NCBI GenBank assembly: GCA_002733995.1
Contig: NVXR01000038.1
Location: 1 to 64,000, forward strand
Direction: 5' to 3'
Source of the DNA: Desulfotalea sp.
Lineage (GTDB): Bacteria; Desulfobacterota; Desulfobulbia; Desulfobulbales; Desulfocapsaceae
Length of the DNA stretch: 64,000 bases
The notes below the pieces were generated by a model, which ran no database searches, was not told the DNA's origin, and was given only the letters and a program-made list of their open reading frames with translations. This document shows positions 46,690-54,984 of the stretch, one piece after another. The stretch's first letter is position 1, and each line of letters opens with the position of its first letter. The position numbers and the translations under genes are program-made.

Positions 46690-46767
46690 TATGTAGAACG
46701 TAGAGCAATTGCGCTTGCGAATGCTCCTAGCGAAAACAACTTTTAAATTTACTCGCAGTCAGGAGGC

Positions 46768-46777
46768 AAAAAAAAAA
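46768..46777 (+). repeat. A10 tract between Shine-Dalgarno and start codon
   Basis: AGGAGG (46761-46766), then C and nine A running into the ATG (A10 including the start codon). Slippage would change Shine-Dalgarno spacing and so translation of the downstream glycosyltransferase without altering the protein. Confidence 0.6.
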
Positions 46778-48012
46778 TGAAGCCACAGAACAAAAAAAAG
46801 ATCCTCTATGTCCATGCGAACAATCACGATATTGGTGGAGCAGACTACTGCCTCTTCAAACTTGCATCCGAACTAGATAAAAGTCGATTTCAGGCAATCG
46901 TTTGTCTGGGACAGAGAACTGATATTTGCAATCTCTACAAGAGAGAAGGAATAAAAGTTCATATCATTGATATGGAGCGGATAAAAAAGACCCTCAATCC
47001 TCTCTATCTTTTAAAACTATCAATCAAATCCATCTCAACAATTAGACAGCTCCGGAAAATTATCAGAGACGAACATATCGATCTCGTACATGGCAATGAT
47101 ATGCTCGATTTTTATGGCCCTGTTGCGGGTTTTTTAGAAAAGATCCCAAGAGCCCAGTATGTACGCTGGATTATCGAATCACCAGAGTGGCTGCGGCGAC
47201 TGATCACCCAGGTCGTCTATAGCATCAACGATATAGTACTAACGGTTTCAGATGGCGTCGCACGAAGCATGTTTCAAAAAGATGACTTAATCCCTGCAAA
47301 AGTAACGACCTGCTATGACTGGATAGATATGCAAAAGGTTGGTCATGACGAACAAAAAACTCATATCAGAAAGGAGTTTTCAATCCCACCCCATGCACCA
47401 CTTATTGGTTGCGTAGGTAGACTCGACTTCTGGAAAGGACAGAACCTTTTTATCCAAGCTGCTTTGCTGGTACTCCAGCAACACCCTGAAGCAAGATTTT
47501 TACTGGTGGGAGGAGCAGTCGAAGGCCGAGGGCGGGAATCATACGGCAAAAAGCTCCTCACATTCGTCCGCAAGCAAGGTATTACCAAACAAGTTCAATT
47601 CACAGGCCATCGTACCGACATTTCTAGCATCATGCACTCGCTGGATATTTTTGTCCATTCGTCTCTGACGCCAGATCCACTACCGGGCGTTGTCATGGAG
47701 GCAATGTACTGCGGTTTACCTGTTGTAGGCGCTGATGCTGGTGGGGTTCCGGAAGAAGTGGCAGACGGCCGGACAGGATTGCTCTACCAGCCAGGCAATC
47801 CACACCAAATGGCAGAAAAGATTATCAGCTTGCTTGAAGACCCACAACTCCGAAGACAAATGGGTTACGCAGGCCGAGAAAGAGTTATGAGGATTTTTGA
47901 CAAAACATCTCTTTGCCAAAAAATCCAAAGTCTCTATGAAGAAAAAATCAGTCAATATGCACAGGAAAACATCGAATCTACTCAGGCACAAATTGACAAA
48001 AACATGAGGTAG
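46777..48012 (+). CDS. Glycosyltransferase family 4
   Basis: 411 residues, GT-B. The N-terminal IGGADYCLFKLA loop is typical of GT4 acceptor domains; the donor domain has GCVGRLDFWKGQNLFIQAA, FTGHRTDISSIMHSLD and the EX7E motif around PGVVMEAMYCGLPVVGADAGG. The strong AGGAGG is separated from the ATG by an A-run. Followed four bases later by a nucleotidyltransferase-like gene. Confidence 0.93.
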   Translation: MKPQNKKKILYVHANNHDIGGADYCLFKLASELDKSRFQAIVCLGQRTDICNLYKREGIKVHIIDMERIKKTLNPLYLLKLSIKSISTIRQLRKIIRDEHIDLVHGNDMLDFYGPVAGFLEKIPRAQYVRWIIESPEWLRRLITQVVYSINDIVLTVSDGVARSMFQKDDLIPAKVTTCYDWIDMQKVGHDEQKTHIRKEFSIPPHAPLIGCVGRLDFWKGQNLFIQAALLVLQQHPEARFLLVGGAVEGRGRESYGKKLLTFVRKQGITKQVQFTGHRTDISSIMHSLDIFVHSSLTPDPLPGVVMEAMYCGLPVVGADAGGVPEEVADGRTGLLYQPGNPHQMAEKIISLLEDPQLRRQMGYAGRERVMRIFDKTSLCQKIQSLYEEKISQYAQENIESTQAQIDKNMR

Positions 48013-48016
48013 CACC

Positions 48017-49087
48017 ATGAATCACACAGAAGAAATTATAAAAATAATTGGTTCTCCTTTTATTGCAGCTCAAGCGAAAGTAACGGATGAAACACTTGAA
48101 AGAATTTACCACCAGGCCTTCTCCGATAGGGTGGCCCTGCTTTACCTGGAGCTTCACCGCAAAGAGAGTTGGTCTGACTTCCTTGAAAACAAGTACCAAG
48201 CACTAAATGATCGTCGCCACAAAACTCTCGATGTTATTGCCAGTCTGGGTACAACTCTAAACGAATTAGCAGTGAAGGATTACGCTATTTTCAAATCCCT
48301 CAAGCCCTATCCTGCTACTCCAAACGATACGGATGTAATAATTTTTGGAGACAAGACAACATTTAAAATGGCAATAACTTCTCTCTACAATGAAAATTAT
48401 TTTTTCCATGAATGGGCTCCCATGCAGACAACACTTATTCATCCCAAGGGCAAAGGAAAGATAGGAAAAGGCAAGAAAGGTGGCACCTATTATATTGATA
48501 TGTATTCCGATATATCGACGGACTATTTCCTCTACATCGACAAGAGATCTTTGCTCCCCCACATAGAAACTCGAATAATCAATGGCAAAGAAATCCAGAA
48601 TGTCCGCAAAGAAATAGAACTGGCTATAATTCTTTTTCACAACGTCTTTCCTGAACGAACCTTTCAGCTAGAACATTTTTATATGCCCCTCTACCATCTC
48701 CAGGAAAAAGATTTTGACGTGGAAGTCATGCTAAACTTCGTGAGGGATCAGAAACTCAGCCGGGCACTTTCAACAAACCTCACCTTAGTAGAGCATATGC
48801 ATAAAGAAATATTTGGCTTCGTTCCCGAAAGAATCATTTATATTTTAGATCAGATAGGCAGAAACTTGCCAGAACTTGACCGTTTTATAGCAAAAGGACA
48901 AACCACTCCATACCTGATATCGCCAACAACATTCTGGCGAACATTTATCGACAAAATCTTTGATCCGGCAGCCTTCAGAAGCCTGATATCCCAGGGAGTA
49001 CACATGTTAAACCCAATATTCTTCATTGATGTGATGCAGAGCCTAAAAAGGCGATTCAGCGAACGTGGTACCTACCATCTGGAATAA
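48017..49087 (+). CDS. Nucleotidyltransferase-like protein (NTP_transf_5-like)
   Basis: 356 residues. The segment DYAIFKSLKPYPATPNDTDV (about 90-110) followed by IIFGD resembles the KxxxxYPxxxRDIDLL core of uncharacterised nucleotidyltransferases; D-x-D-type acidic pair visible, but the GS loop is not. The remainder is helical and unlike any family I recognise. Located between a glycosyltransferase and a HAD phosphatase. Assignment is tentative. Confidence 0.5.
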   Translation: MNHTEEIIKIIGSPFIAAQAKVTDETLERIYHQAFSDRVALLYLELHRKESWSDFLENKYQALNDRRHKTLDVIASLGTTLNELAVKDYAIFKSLKPYPATPNDTDVIIFGDKTTFKMAITSLYNENYFFHEWAPMQTTLIHPKGKGKIGKGKKGGTYYIDMYSDISTDYFLYIDKRSLLPHIETRIINGKEIQNVRKEIELAIILFHNVFPERTFQLEHFYMPLYHLQEKDFDVEVMLNFVRDQKLSRALSTNLTLVEHMHKEIFGFVPERIIYILDQIGRNLPELDRFIAKGQTTPYLISPTTFWRTFIDKIFDPAAFRSLISQGVHMLNPIFFIDVMQSLKRRFSERGTYHLE

Positions 49088-49100
49088 CATGGAGTAAATT

Positions 49101-49745
49101 ATGAAAAGAGCAGCCTTCTTTGACCTGGACCTTACCATTACTAACCTGGATAGTTTCAGACTGTTTTTGCGCCATTTTTACCGAAGAAGGAGACGGATTT
49201 ATATCCCCTATATCTTGTTGTTTTTGGTTCTCCGCAAACTCAGAATCATCTCATTGCACACGTTTAAAGAACATGCCCTGATCGGCTTACGAGGAAAAAC
49301 AAAGAATGAGATTAAGCTAATTGGAGTAGAGTTTTTTCAAAACCATCTGCAGAAAACAATACGAGAACACGCCCTGCTACGAATAAGGAAACATCAGCGA
49401 AACAACGAAAGTATCTATATTGTTTCCGCTTCTCCAGATATTTACCTACAGGCTATATCGCAACATCTCAATTGTGACGGCTACATCTGCTCAAAGCTGC
49501 ACTATAAGAGGTTCAAATTCAGTGGCACCTTATCCGGCAAGGACTGTATAGGAGCAGAGAAGAAACAACGAGTAGAACAACTGGCGAATACCTTACTCAT
49601 TGATTTAAAAAACTCCTCGGCTTACTCAGACCATGAAGCAGACCTGCCATTTCTCGAAACTGTGGGAAACATATTTGCAATTTCACCGTCCAGAAGACTC
49701 CACACGATCGCCCGTAGAAAAAACTGGATTATTGAACACTGGTAG
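49101..49745 (+). CDS. HAD-superfamily phosphatase (SerB-like, IB)
   Basis: 214 residues. HAD motif I FFDLDLTIT (nucleophile Asp8, acid Asp10), motif II YIVSASPDIY, motif III Lys in EKKQRVE and motif IV YSDHEADLPFL. A hydrophobic, basic stretch (about 30-55) suggests membrane association. HAD-IB enzymes dephosphorylate small acids, sugar or lipid phosphates. The terminal position after nucleotidyl and kinase-like genes suggests removal of a phosphate from a glycan precursor (inference). Confidence 0.83.
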   Translation: MKRAAFFDLDLTITNLDSFRLFLRHFYRRRRRIYIPYILLFLVLRKLRIISLHTFKEHALIGLRGKTKNEIKLIGVEFFQNHLQKTIREHALLRIRKHQRNNESIYIVSASPDIYLQAISQHLNCDGYICSKLHYKRFKFSGTLSGKDCIGAEKKQRVEQLANTLLIDLKNSSAYSDHEADLPFLETVGNIFAISPSRRLHTIARRKNWIIEHW

Positions 49746-49763
49746 CCGCTATACCCTTGTGTC

Positions 49764-49804
49764 TCTCAATTTGACAGGAGTAAAGACACCCTGTCAAATT
49801 GAGA
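49764..49804. repeat. 15-bp perfect inverted repeat
   Basis: TCTCAATTTGACAGG (49764-49778) and its exact complement (49790-49804), 11-base spacer. No U-tract follows, so not a standard terminator, although it lies just past the HAD stop. It is also about 110-150 bases upstream of a sigma-54 promoter, the usual distance of an activator-binding site. Confidence 0.6.
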
Positions 49805-49913
49805 TATTAAATATCCCCTCTTCTCTAAAGTATTGCCTTCACTCTGTGCACTGCCCCTATATAAGACGCTCAATACAAATATCTTTTGGTAATTGAGCTG
49901 ATCATTCTGATGC

Positions 49914-49929
49914 TGGCGTACTTTATGCA
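49914..49929 (+). promoter_or_regulatory. Candidate sigma-54 promoter of the Wzc-like operon
   Basis: TGGCGT, ACTTT, ATGCA with GG and GC ten bases apart. Start predicted near 49940, about 47 bases before the ATG at 49987. Confidence 0.6.
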
Positions 49930-49986
49930 TTTACAACATCAATATCCAACAACAAGGATCGACCTCGCAAAGGGGAAAAAGACGGA

Positions 49987-50283
49987 ATGAACACAATATT
50001 AATTATTTATCAAAAGAAAAAGAAACGACAAGAAAACTTTGTAAAGTTTGTTTCTATCCTATGCAAACTTGCCAGTGCGATAATTATCGCCTGGATTCCT
50101 CTTTTTTTACTCTACGAAATCCCATGTAAAATTGGTGAGCACTTTGATACTGACATGCTCATTGTCAAGACAGCCCAACACGCTGAGAATACGGTGACAA
50201 TGAAATACAGAACCAAAAGTTATTCCCTAAATAAATTCGCTCACGAATTAGAGGAAATGATAGAATTTTACTCACGAATATAA
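49987..50283 (+). CDS. Small membrane protein of unknown function
   Basis: 98 residues: basic N-terminus (QKKKKRQEN), one hydrophobic helix (about 20-45), then a charged tail of about 50 residues. No family recognised. It begins the operon with the 50296 and Wzc-like genes (12-base gap to the next ATG), so a part in polysaccharide length control or export is plausible but unproven. Confidence 0.6.
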   Translation: MNTILIIYQKKKKRQENFVKFVSILCKLASAIIIAWIPLFLLYEIPCKIGEHFDTDMLIVKTAQHAENTVTMKYRTKSYSLNKFAHELEEMIEFYSRI

Positions 50284-50295
50284 TTGGAGTCAATT

Positions 50296-50622
50296 ATGAA
50301 GAACCGGATAAAAGTTGTTGCAAGATCAAAGCAGGGTGAAGTTCTCAAAGGTTTTGTGGACAGGGACGAGCTCTCTCACTTCAATGAAAATAAATCTATT
50401 TATATCCAACTGGTTTCAGGTGGTAATAGCATTGGAACGTACATCTGTCAGGAACAACTCGATGCATTATTTCTGGTAAAATCGTTTGAAGGCGAAAAAC
50501 CATCATTACTGTTCCGGACGATTTACGACATCAGAAGAATCATACGAGAAAACCTTTCAATAATTAGTGCAGCCGCTGTCGTGGTAATACTGTCATTAGC
50601 GGGTCTCGTTGTAATGTGGTGA
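50296..50622 (+). CDS. Small tail-anchored protein with a DUF6982-like domain
   Basis: 108 residues from ATG 50296 (GGAG eight bases upstream; an in-frame TTG at 50284 is less likely). The N-terminal part IKVVARSKQGEVLKGFV, ending LDALFLVKSFEG, resembles the small beta domain often found in deltaproteobacterial proteins (KGF...FFVKDFEG). A C-terminal hydrophobic helix (about 87-107) would anchor it in the inner membrane. Immediately precedes the Wzc-like gene. Confidence 0.6.
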   Translation: MKNRIKVVARSKQGEVLKGFVDRDELSHFNENKSIYIQLVSGGNSIGTYICQEQLDALFLVKSFEGEKPSLLFRTIYDIRRIIRENLSIISAAAVVVILSLAGLVVMW

Positions 50623-50664
50623 CTTTTAGCCTCAGCTGATCTGATAAATTAATCGGTGATTTTT

Positions 50665-52902
50665 ATGGCTCAGAAAGACAATACCCGTAGCACGGGCTAC
50701 AGATTCGATACTGAAGCTGGAAGTGAACATGCCAATATTGCTTTACCACTCGCGACATCATCCAATCCCAATATCTATAATGCCAATTTCACCGATCTCC
50801 CCATTGATCTGGCATCATTTTTTCGTGCTTTGTGGCGACGAAAATTCTTTATTTTAGTGACATGGGCAATACTCCAGGGCCTAGCAATATACTCTGCTTA
50901 TACCGCCACACCTATATATCAGTCCAACGCAGCTCTGGAACTAAAGATACTCCCCGCCTTACCTAAATCTGAACTGCACAGTGAGGCATCCATGTCAAAG
51001 ATTAATGAGAAAAAATACATGGAGGCAATGAAGCGCTTACTGAGCAGCCGCAAACTAGCCTTGATGGTTATTGAAACCTTAGGACTTCACCGGGAGCCTT
51101 CCAGCGATCCATCAAATTCATCTACCAACAATGCAGCTCAACAGCAGACGGCTGGCGCTGATAAATCAGAAGCCGATCTAATTAAAGCATACGTTGCTTT
51201 ATTCCAGAGTGATTTTTCGGCAAGTATTGAAAAAGGTGGTGTAACTGGCGTAATCAATCTCACCTTCAATGATGAATCTGCGGAAAAAGCCACTGATATC
51301 TTAACAACCCTCATAGACCAGTTCTGGCTGATCATTTACGAGAGACCCGAAATAGCCTTTGCCAAGGAACGCAAGCATATAAAAAGCATGATTGACCAGG
51401 CTCAGATTAAACTTAACGGCGCCTACAATGAGTTAAACACGTTCCTCTCTGGGAATGATATTTTTTTCTTGGAAAACATTGATGTTATGACAAAAAAAGA
51501 TATTGAAATAACATCAAGTCAACTGTTGGAACTCAGCAAACAAACAGAGCAGACCAGCATGGCAACAATTCACCTGGGAATAATCTGGCATAAAGCACTG
51601 GAGGACCCCAACGGTGTTAAAGAAATCACAAACAATTATCTAATCAGCGCCCTGAAAGAAGAACTGGCACTGACCAAGGCAGAACTGGCTAACCTGGCTG
51701 TAATATATGCAGAGGGGTACAGTACTAGGAAAGCAACTGCCGCTAAAGTTGCGAGCCTGGAACAGGCAATTGTAGAGGAAAAGAACAACATTATAGCGAC
51801 ATTACGCAACAATTTTGAGGCTAGCAGGACCAAGGAGGCTGTACTGCTGATTGAAGTAGAAAAATTAAAAGATTTTGTCATCCAGAAAAAGACTCTCAAG
51901 GGAAAGTATGATGCCATTGAAGCTGAAATTGAAATAAACAGAAAAGTATACAAATCAGTACTTCAGCAATACGAGGCCTTAAAAATAGAAACGTTATTTC
52001 CATTCACCTTAAACATGATCGACCCACCTCTCCTTCCCCATAGACCAATACAACCCCAAAAAGAGATCCGGGTGGGAATAGGTTTCATGCTCGGTATAAT
52101 ATTTGGCTGTTCAATTGCTCTACTCATTGAATTCACAAACCCAGGGCTTCGCGCACCAATTGAGGCGGAGAGGCGTACAGGCCTGCCGCTGCTAGGGGCC
52201 GTCCCACCCATGGCACTGATAAAAGAAATTTCAAGCATGACTCAATTTGAGAAACACACTTTTCTTGAAGGCTGGCCAGAGTTCAATCAATCATTTAATG
52301 ATTCTGTTGGGATTCTGTTATCTAAACCGGGATTGAGCGTCACTATTACTTCCCCGGAAGCAAAAGAAGGAAAAGCAATGGTTGCCCTGGGAATAAGCAG
52401 GCAGTTAATAACTGCCGGTAAAAAAGTGCTTCTTATCGACGCCAATTTTTCTAACAGCAAACTTGATAAAATTTTTAATCTGGATCATCAACCTGGCTTG
52501 CTCGACATTCTCCAGCAAAGGGTAGAAGACACTCAACAGAACCACTCCATAAACCAACAGACCCCCGTTCAAGAATCCGGCAGTGGCGGCAAACTCTATG
52601 CCCTAAAAACAGGGTCGACACGGAACAAATCTACGCCCCTCGGGCTTATTGAAACGAAATCATTTGTTGAGCTCATGAAACTGTATAAATCCGAAACCGA
52701 TTATGTGATTGTTATCACGCCACCATTGTTGCGAGAAGTAGTGACATATATACTCAGTAGAGCCACCGACACAACCATGATGGTTCTCAGGGAACGTCAA
52801 TCCAAAATAAAAGATGCTGTCCGGGCAACTGAGGTATTACACAGGGTGGGGATTCCGATCATGGGACTCATTGTCACAGAATCAGACAGCTACAACAAGT
52901 AA
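50665..52902 (+). CDS. Wzc-like polysaccharide co-polymerase with degenerate BY-kinase domain
   Basis: About 745 residues from ATG 50665. Wzz-type N-terminus with membrane helix (about 65-85), a long periplasmic coiled-coil region (about 200-450), second helix (about 475-495, after the Pro-rich PPLLPHRPIQP) and a CpsD/BY-kinase-like cytoplasmic domain (about 510-740). The P-loop reads EAKEGKAMVAL instead of GEGKSTTA, Walker A' is LLIDANFSNS, Walker B lacks its Asp (VIVITPP), and there is no C-terminal Tyr cluster. Probably an inactive kinase retaining the structural role in chain-length control and export with the SLBB protein. Confidence 0.88.
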   Translation: MAQKDNTRSTGYRFDTEAGSEHANIALPLATSSNPNIYNANFTDLPIDLASFFRALWRRKFFILVTWAILQGLAIYSAYTATPIYQSNAALELKILPALPKSELHSEASMSKINEKKYMEAMKRLLSSRKLALMVIETLGLHREPSSDPSNSSTNNAAQQQTAGADKSEADLIKAYVALFQSDFSASIEKGGVTGVINLTFNDESAEKATDILTTLIDQFWLIIYERPEIAFAKERKHIKSMIDQAQIKLNGAYNELNTFLSGNDIFFLENIDVMTKKDIEITSSQLLELSKQTEQTSMATIHLGIIWHKALEDPNGVKEITNNYLISALKEELALTKAELANLAVIYAEGYSTRKATAAKVASLEQAIVEEKNNIIATLRNNFEASRTKEAVLLIEVEKLKDFVIQKKTLKGKYDAIEAEIEINRKVYKSVLQQYEALKIETLFPFTLNMIDPPLLPHRPIQPQKEIRVGIGFMLGIIFGCSIALLIEFTNPGLRAPIEAERRTGLPLLGAVPPMALIKEISSMTQFEKHTFLEGWPEFNQSFNDSVGILLSKPGLSVTITSPEAKEGKAMVALGISRQLITAGKKVLLIDANFSNSKLDKIFNLDHQPGLLDILQQRVEDTQQNHSINQQTPVQESGSGGKLYALKTGSTRNKSTPLGLIETKSFVELMKLYKSETDYVIVITPPLLREVVTYILSRATDTTMMVLRERQSKIKDAVRATEVLHRVGIPIMGLIVTESDSYNK

Positions 52903-53001
52903 AGAGATAGATAAAACACAGCGTATTTAAGTGGCACATTATGTTTTCTGCTTTACTTGTAGAGAAAGACTTAAAAAAAGACACCCCATAGGAGGAGTAA
53001 A

Positions 53002-53424
53002 ATGGCTGATCTGCAACAACGTATTCTAGATATTATTCATAAGCCCCAACTCGCGGCCCTTGCGACAGTAACAGAGCAGAACAATCCATGGGTTCGATAT
53101 GTAGTAACGGTTGGCGGAGGAGATCTTTCTCTTCGGTGCGCAACTTTCGTAGATTCAAGGAAAAATGCACAAATTACCCATAATGATAATGTTCACCTCA
53201 CCTGCGGAGTGAACAGTTTGCTGGAAATGAAACCTTATCTTCAAGTTCAAGGAAAAGCCAGAATTACCACAGACCACGATGAGCTTCATGCATTCTGGAA
53301 TGATATGCTTGCCCCTATCTTCGATGGCCCTGACGATCCCAAGTACTCTGTCATCATAATTAAACCATACAGAATTGAATACTGTACTCCTGGCTCCTAT
53401 GAGCCCGAGGTCTGGACCAAATAA
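53002..53424 (+). CDS. Pyridoxamine 5'-phosphate oxidase-like flavin-binding protein
   Basis: 140 residues, split-barrel PNPOx fold (general stress protein 26-like): LAALATVTEQNNPWVRYV, LSLRCATFVDSRKNAQI, and GKARITTDHDE. Such proteins bind FMN or F420 or haem; no substrate can be predicted. Strong AGGAGG Shine-Dalgarno. Stand-alone gene after the glycan locus. Confidence 0.82.
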   Translation: MADLQQRILDIIHKPQLAALATVTEQNNPWVRYVVTVGGGDLSLRCATFVDSRKNAQITHNDNVHLTCGVNSLLEMKPYLQVQGKARITTDHDELHAFWNDMLAPIFDGPDDPKYSVIIIKPYRIEYCTPGSYEPEVWTK

Positions 53425-53886
53425 GCCAATGGTAATGCGACACCTTCATCTCCATTTTTCAGTTTTTTGAAGGTGTCTGAAGCACTCTCACCTTGCCTAC
53501 ATTGATCTTGCGTGCTTGCTTTAACCCACAATAGAGACTCATAACACTGGCGAAAAAGCAGCAACAGCCATAAAGATATTGTCTTTTCAGCTTAATACCT
53601 CTGCACCCGAGGTGAAGACAATAGCCGCCATATCAGCAAACGTAATGGATACAGAAGCAACCTCTCCTGCCAATATTTCCCATAAACATGGTCAGTTTTT
53701 ACTCTTACGACCTTACGCATACTAACGACGAGAAGAGATTGTACCTTTTCCCATGGCTACATAACACAAGCTCCTCTTGCTAGCGCATTTTACAATTGTT
53801 AAATTCAACTTGTTTTATACCGCTATTTCTTCTATAGTCCGCCTCCATTTGCACTGTTTCTACCAAATATTAAGGAGTTCTCTTTC
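53425..53886. other. Intergenic region before ychF
   Basis: A 9-bp inverted repeat (GACACCTTC 53439-53447 with GAAGGTGTC 53469-53477, 21-base loop containing T-runs) follows the PNPOx-like gene and may end it. A 66-codon frame without a good start (53525-53725, TTG/GTG/ATG options inside, no Shine-Dalgarno) looks compositionally coding-like but matches nothing I know. ychF's leader fills the rest. Confidence 0.35.
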
Positions 53887-54984
53887 ATGAAGATAGGAAT
53901 TGTAGGTTTACCTAATGTCGGTAAATCAACACTGTTTAATGCTCTCACCAACGCTGGTGCAGAAGCCAGTAATTATCCATTTTGTACGATTGAACCTAAC
54001 ATCGGTATTGTCAAAGTTCCCGACGAACGGCTCGAGGTACTCGCCAACCTAGGCAGGTCCAACAAAATTATCCCCACCTCCATTGAATTTGTGGATATCG
54101 CTGGTCTTGTGAAAGGCGCCTCACAAGGTGAAGGTTTGGGTAATCTCTTTCTAGGACATATCCGCAGTGTTGAAGCGATCGCCCATGTGGTCAGATGTTT
54201 TGACGACGACAATGTCACCCATGTACATGGGGCTATTGATCCTGTTGGTGATGTTGAAACAATCAACCTCGAACTGATCCTCTCCGACCTTGAACTCGTT
54301 GAAAAACGCATATTCACCGAAGAGAAGAAGGCACGGGGACAGGACAAAGAAGCCAAAATAAAATTAGCTGGCTTACTGAAACTTAAAGCAGCTTTTGAAG
54401 ACGAAAAGCCAGCCCGGCTTGCCGATCTCACCGACGATGAAAAAAAACTTATTGCCCGTGATAGCCAGTTCCTCACGAACAAAAAAGTAATCTATGTTGC
54501 CAACGTCAGTGAAGACGATCTCGTTGCTGAAGAAGATAATGACTATGTGACAAAATTAAGGGCATACGCTGTCGCCCATGGCGATGAACTCGTATGTGTT
54601 TCTGCTAAGATCGAGGCTGAACTCTCCGAAATGGATGCCGAAGAAGCTACAGCATTCCTCGCAGATCTTGGTATTAAAGAATCAGGTCTTATCCGCCTTG
54701 CAAAAGCCGCATACTCTCTTCTCGATCTTATCTCTTTTATTACCACCGGCGAAAAAGAGACCAGGGCCTGGACCATAAAAAGAGGTACTAAGGCACCCCA
54801 AGCAGCGGCAGTCATTCACACTGACTTTGAAAAGCATTTCATCCGTGCTGAAGTTGTTCCCTATGACGATCTTGTTGCCGCTGGTTCATGGTCAGCCTCA
54901 AGAGATAAAGGTAAGCTACGCACTGAAGGAAAGGATTATGTTTTTCAGGACGGTGAAGTAACCGTGTTTTTAACAAGCGCCTGA
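53887..54984 (+). CDS. ychF: Ribosome-binding ATPase YchF (Obg family)
   Basis: 365 residues. G1 GLPNVGKSTLFNALT, G2/G3 region DIAGLVKGASQGEGLGN, and the altered G4 (YVANVSEDD in place of NKXD) that favours ATP in YchF. Coiled coil about 130-200, C-terminal TGS domain (about 280-364). Conserved translation/stress-associated ATPase. AAGGAG lies before the ATG. Confidence 0.97.
   Translation: MKIGIVGLPNVGKSTLFNALTNAGAEASNYPFCTIEPNIGIVKVPDERLEVLANLGRSNKIIPTSIEFVDIAGLVKGASQGEGLGNLFLGHIRSVEAIAHVVRCFDDDNVTHVHGAIDPVGDVETINLELILSDLELVEKRIFTEEKKARGQDKEAKIKLAGLLKLKAAFEDEKPARLADLTDDEKKLIARDSQFLTNKKVIYVANVSEDDLVAEEDNDYVTKLRAYAVAHGDELVCVSAKIEAELSEMDAEEATAFLADLGIKESGLIRLAKAAYSLLDLISFITTGEKETRAWTIKRGTKAPQAAAVIHTDFEKHFIRAEVVPYDDLVAAGSWSASRDKGKLRTEGKDYVFQDGEVTVFLTSA

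Noticed and set aside
52931..52950. TGGCAC box before the PNPOx-like gene
   Set aside because: The -12 GC is missing at the required ten-base spacing, so not counted as a sigma-54 promoter.
53973..54482. 169-codon minus-strand frame inside ychF
   Set aside because: Antisense of YchF GTPase motifs; Ser-rich low-complexity translation.
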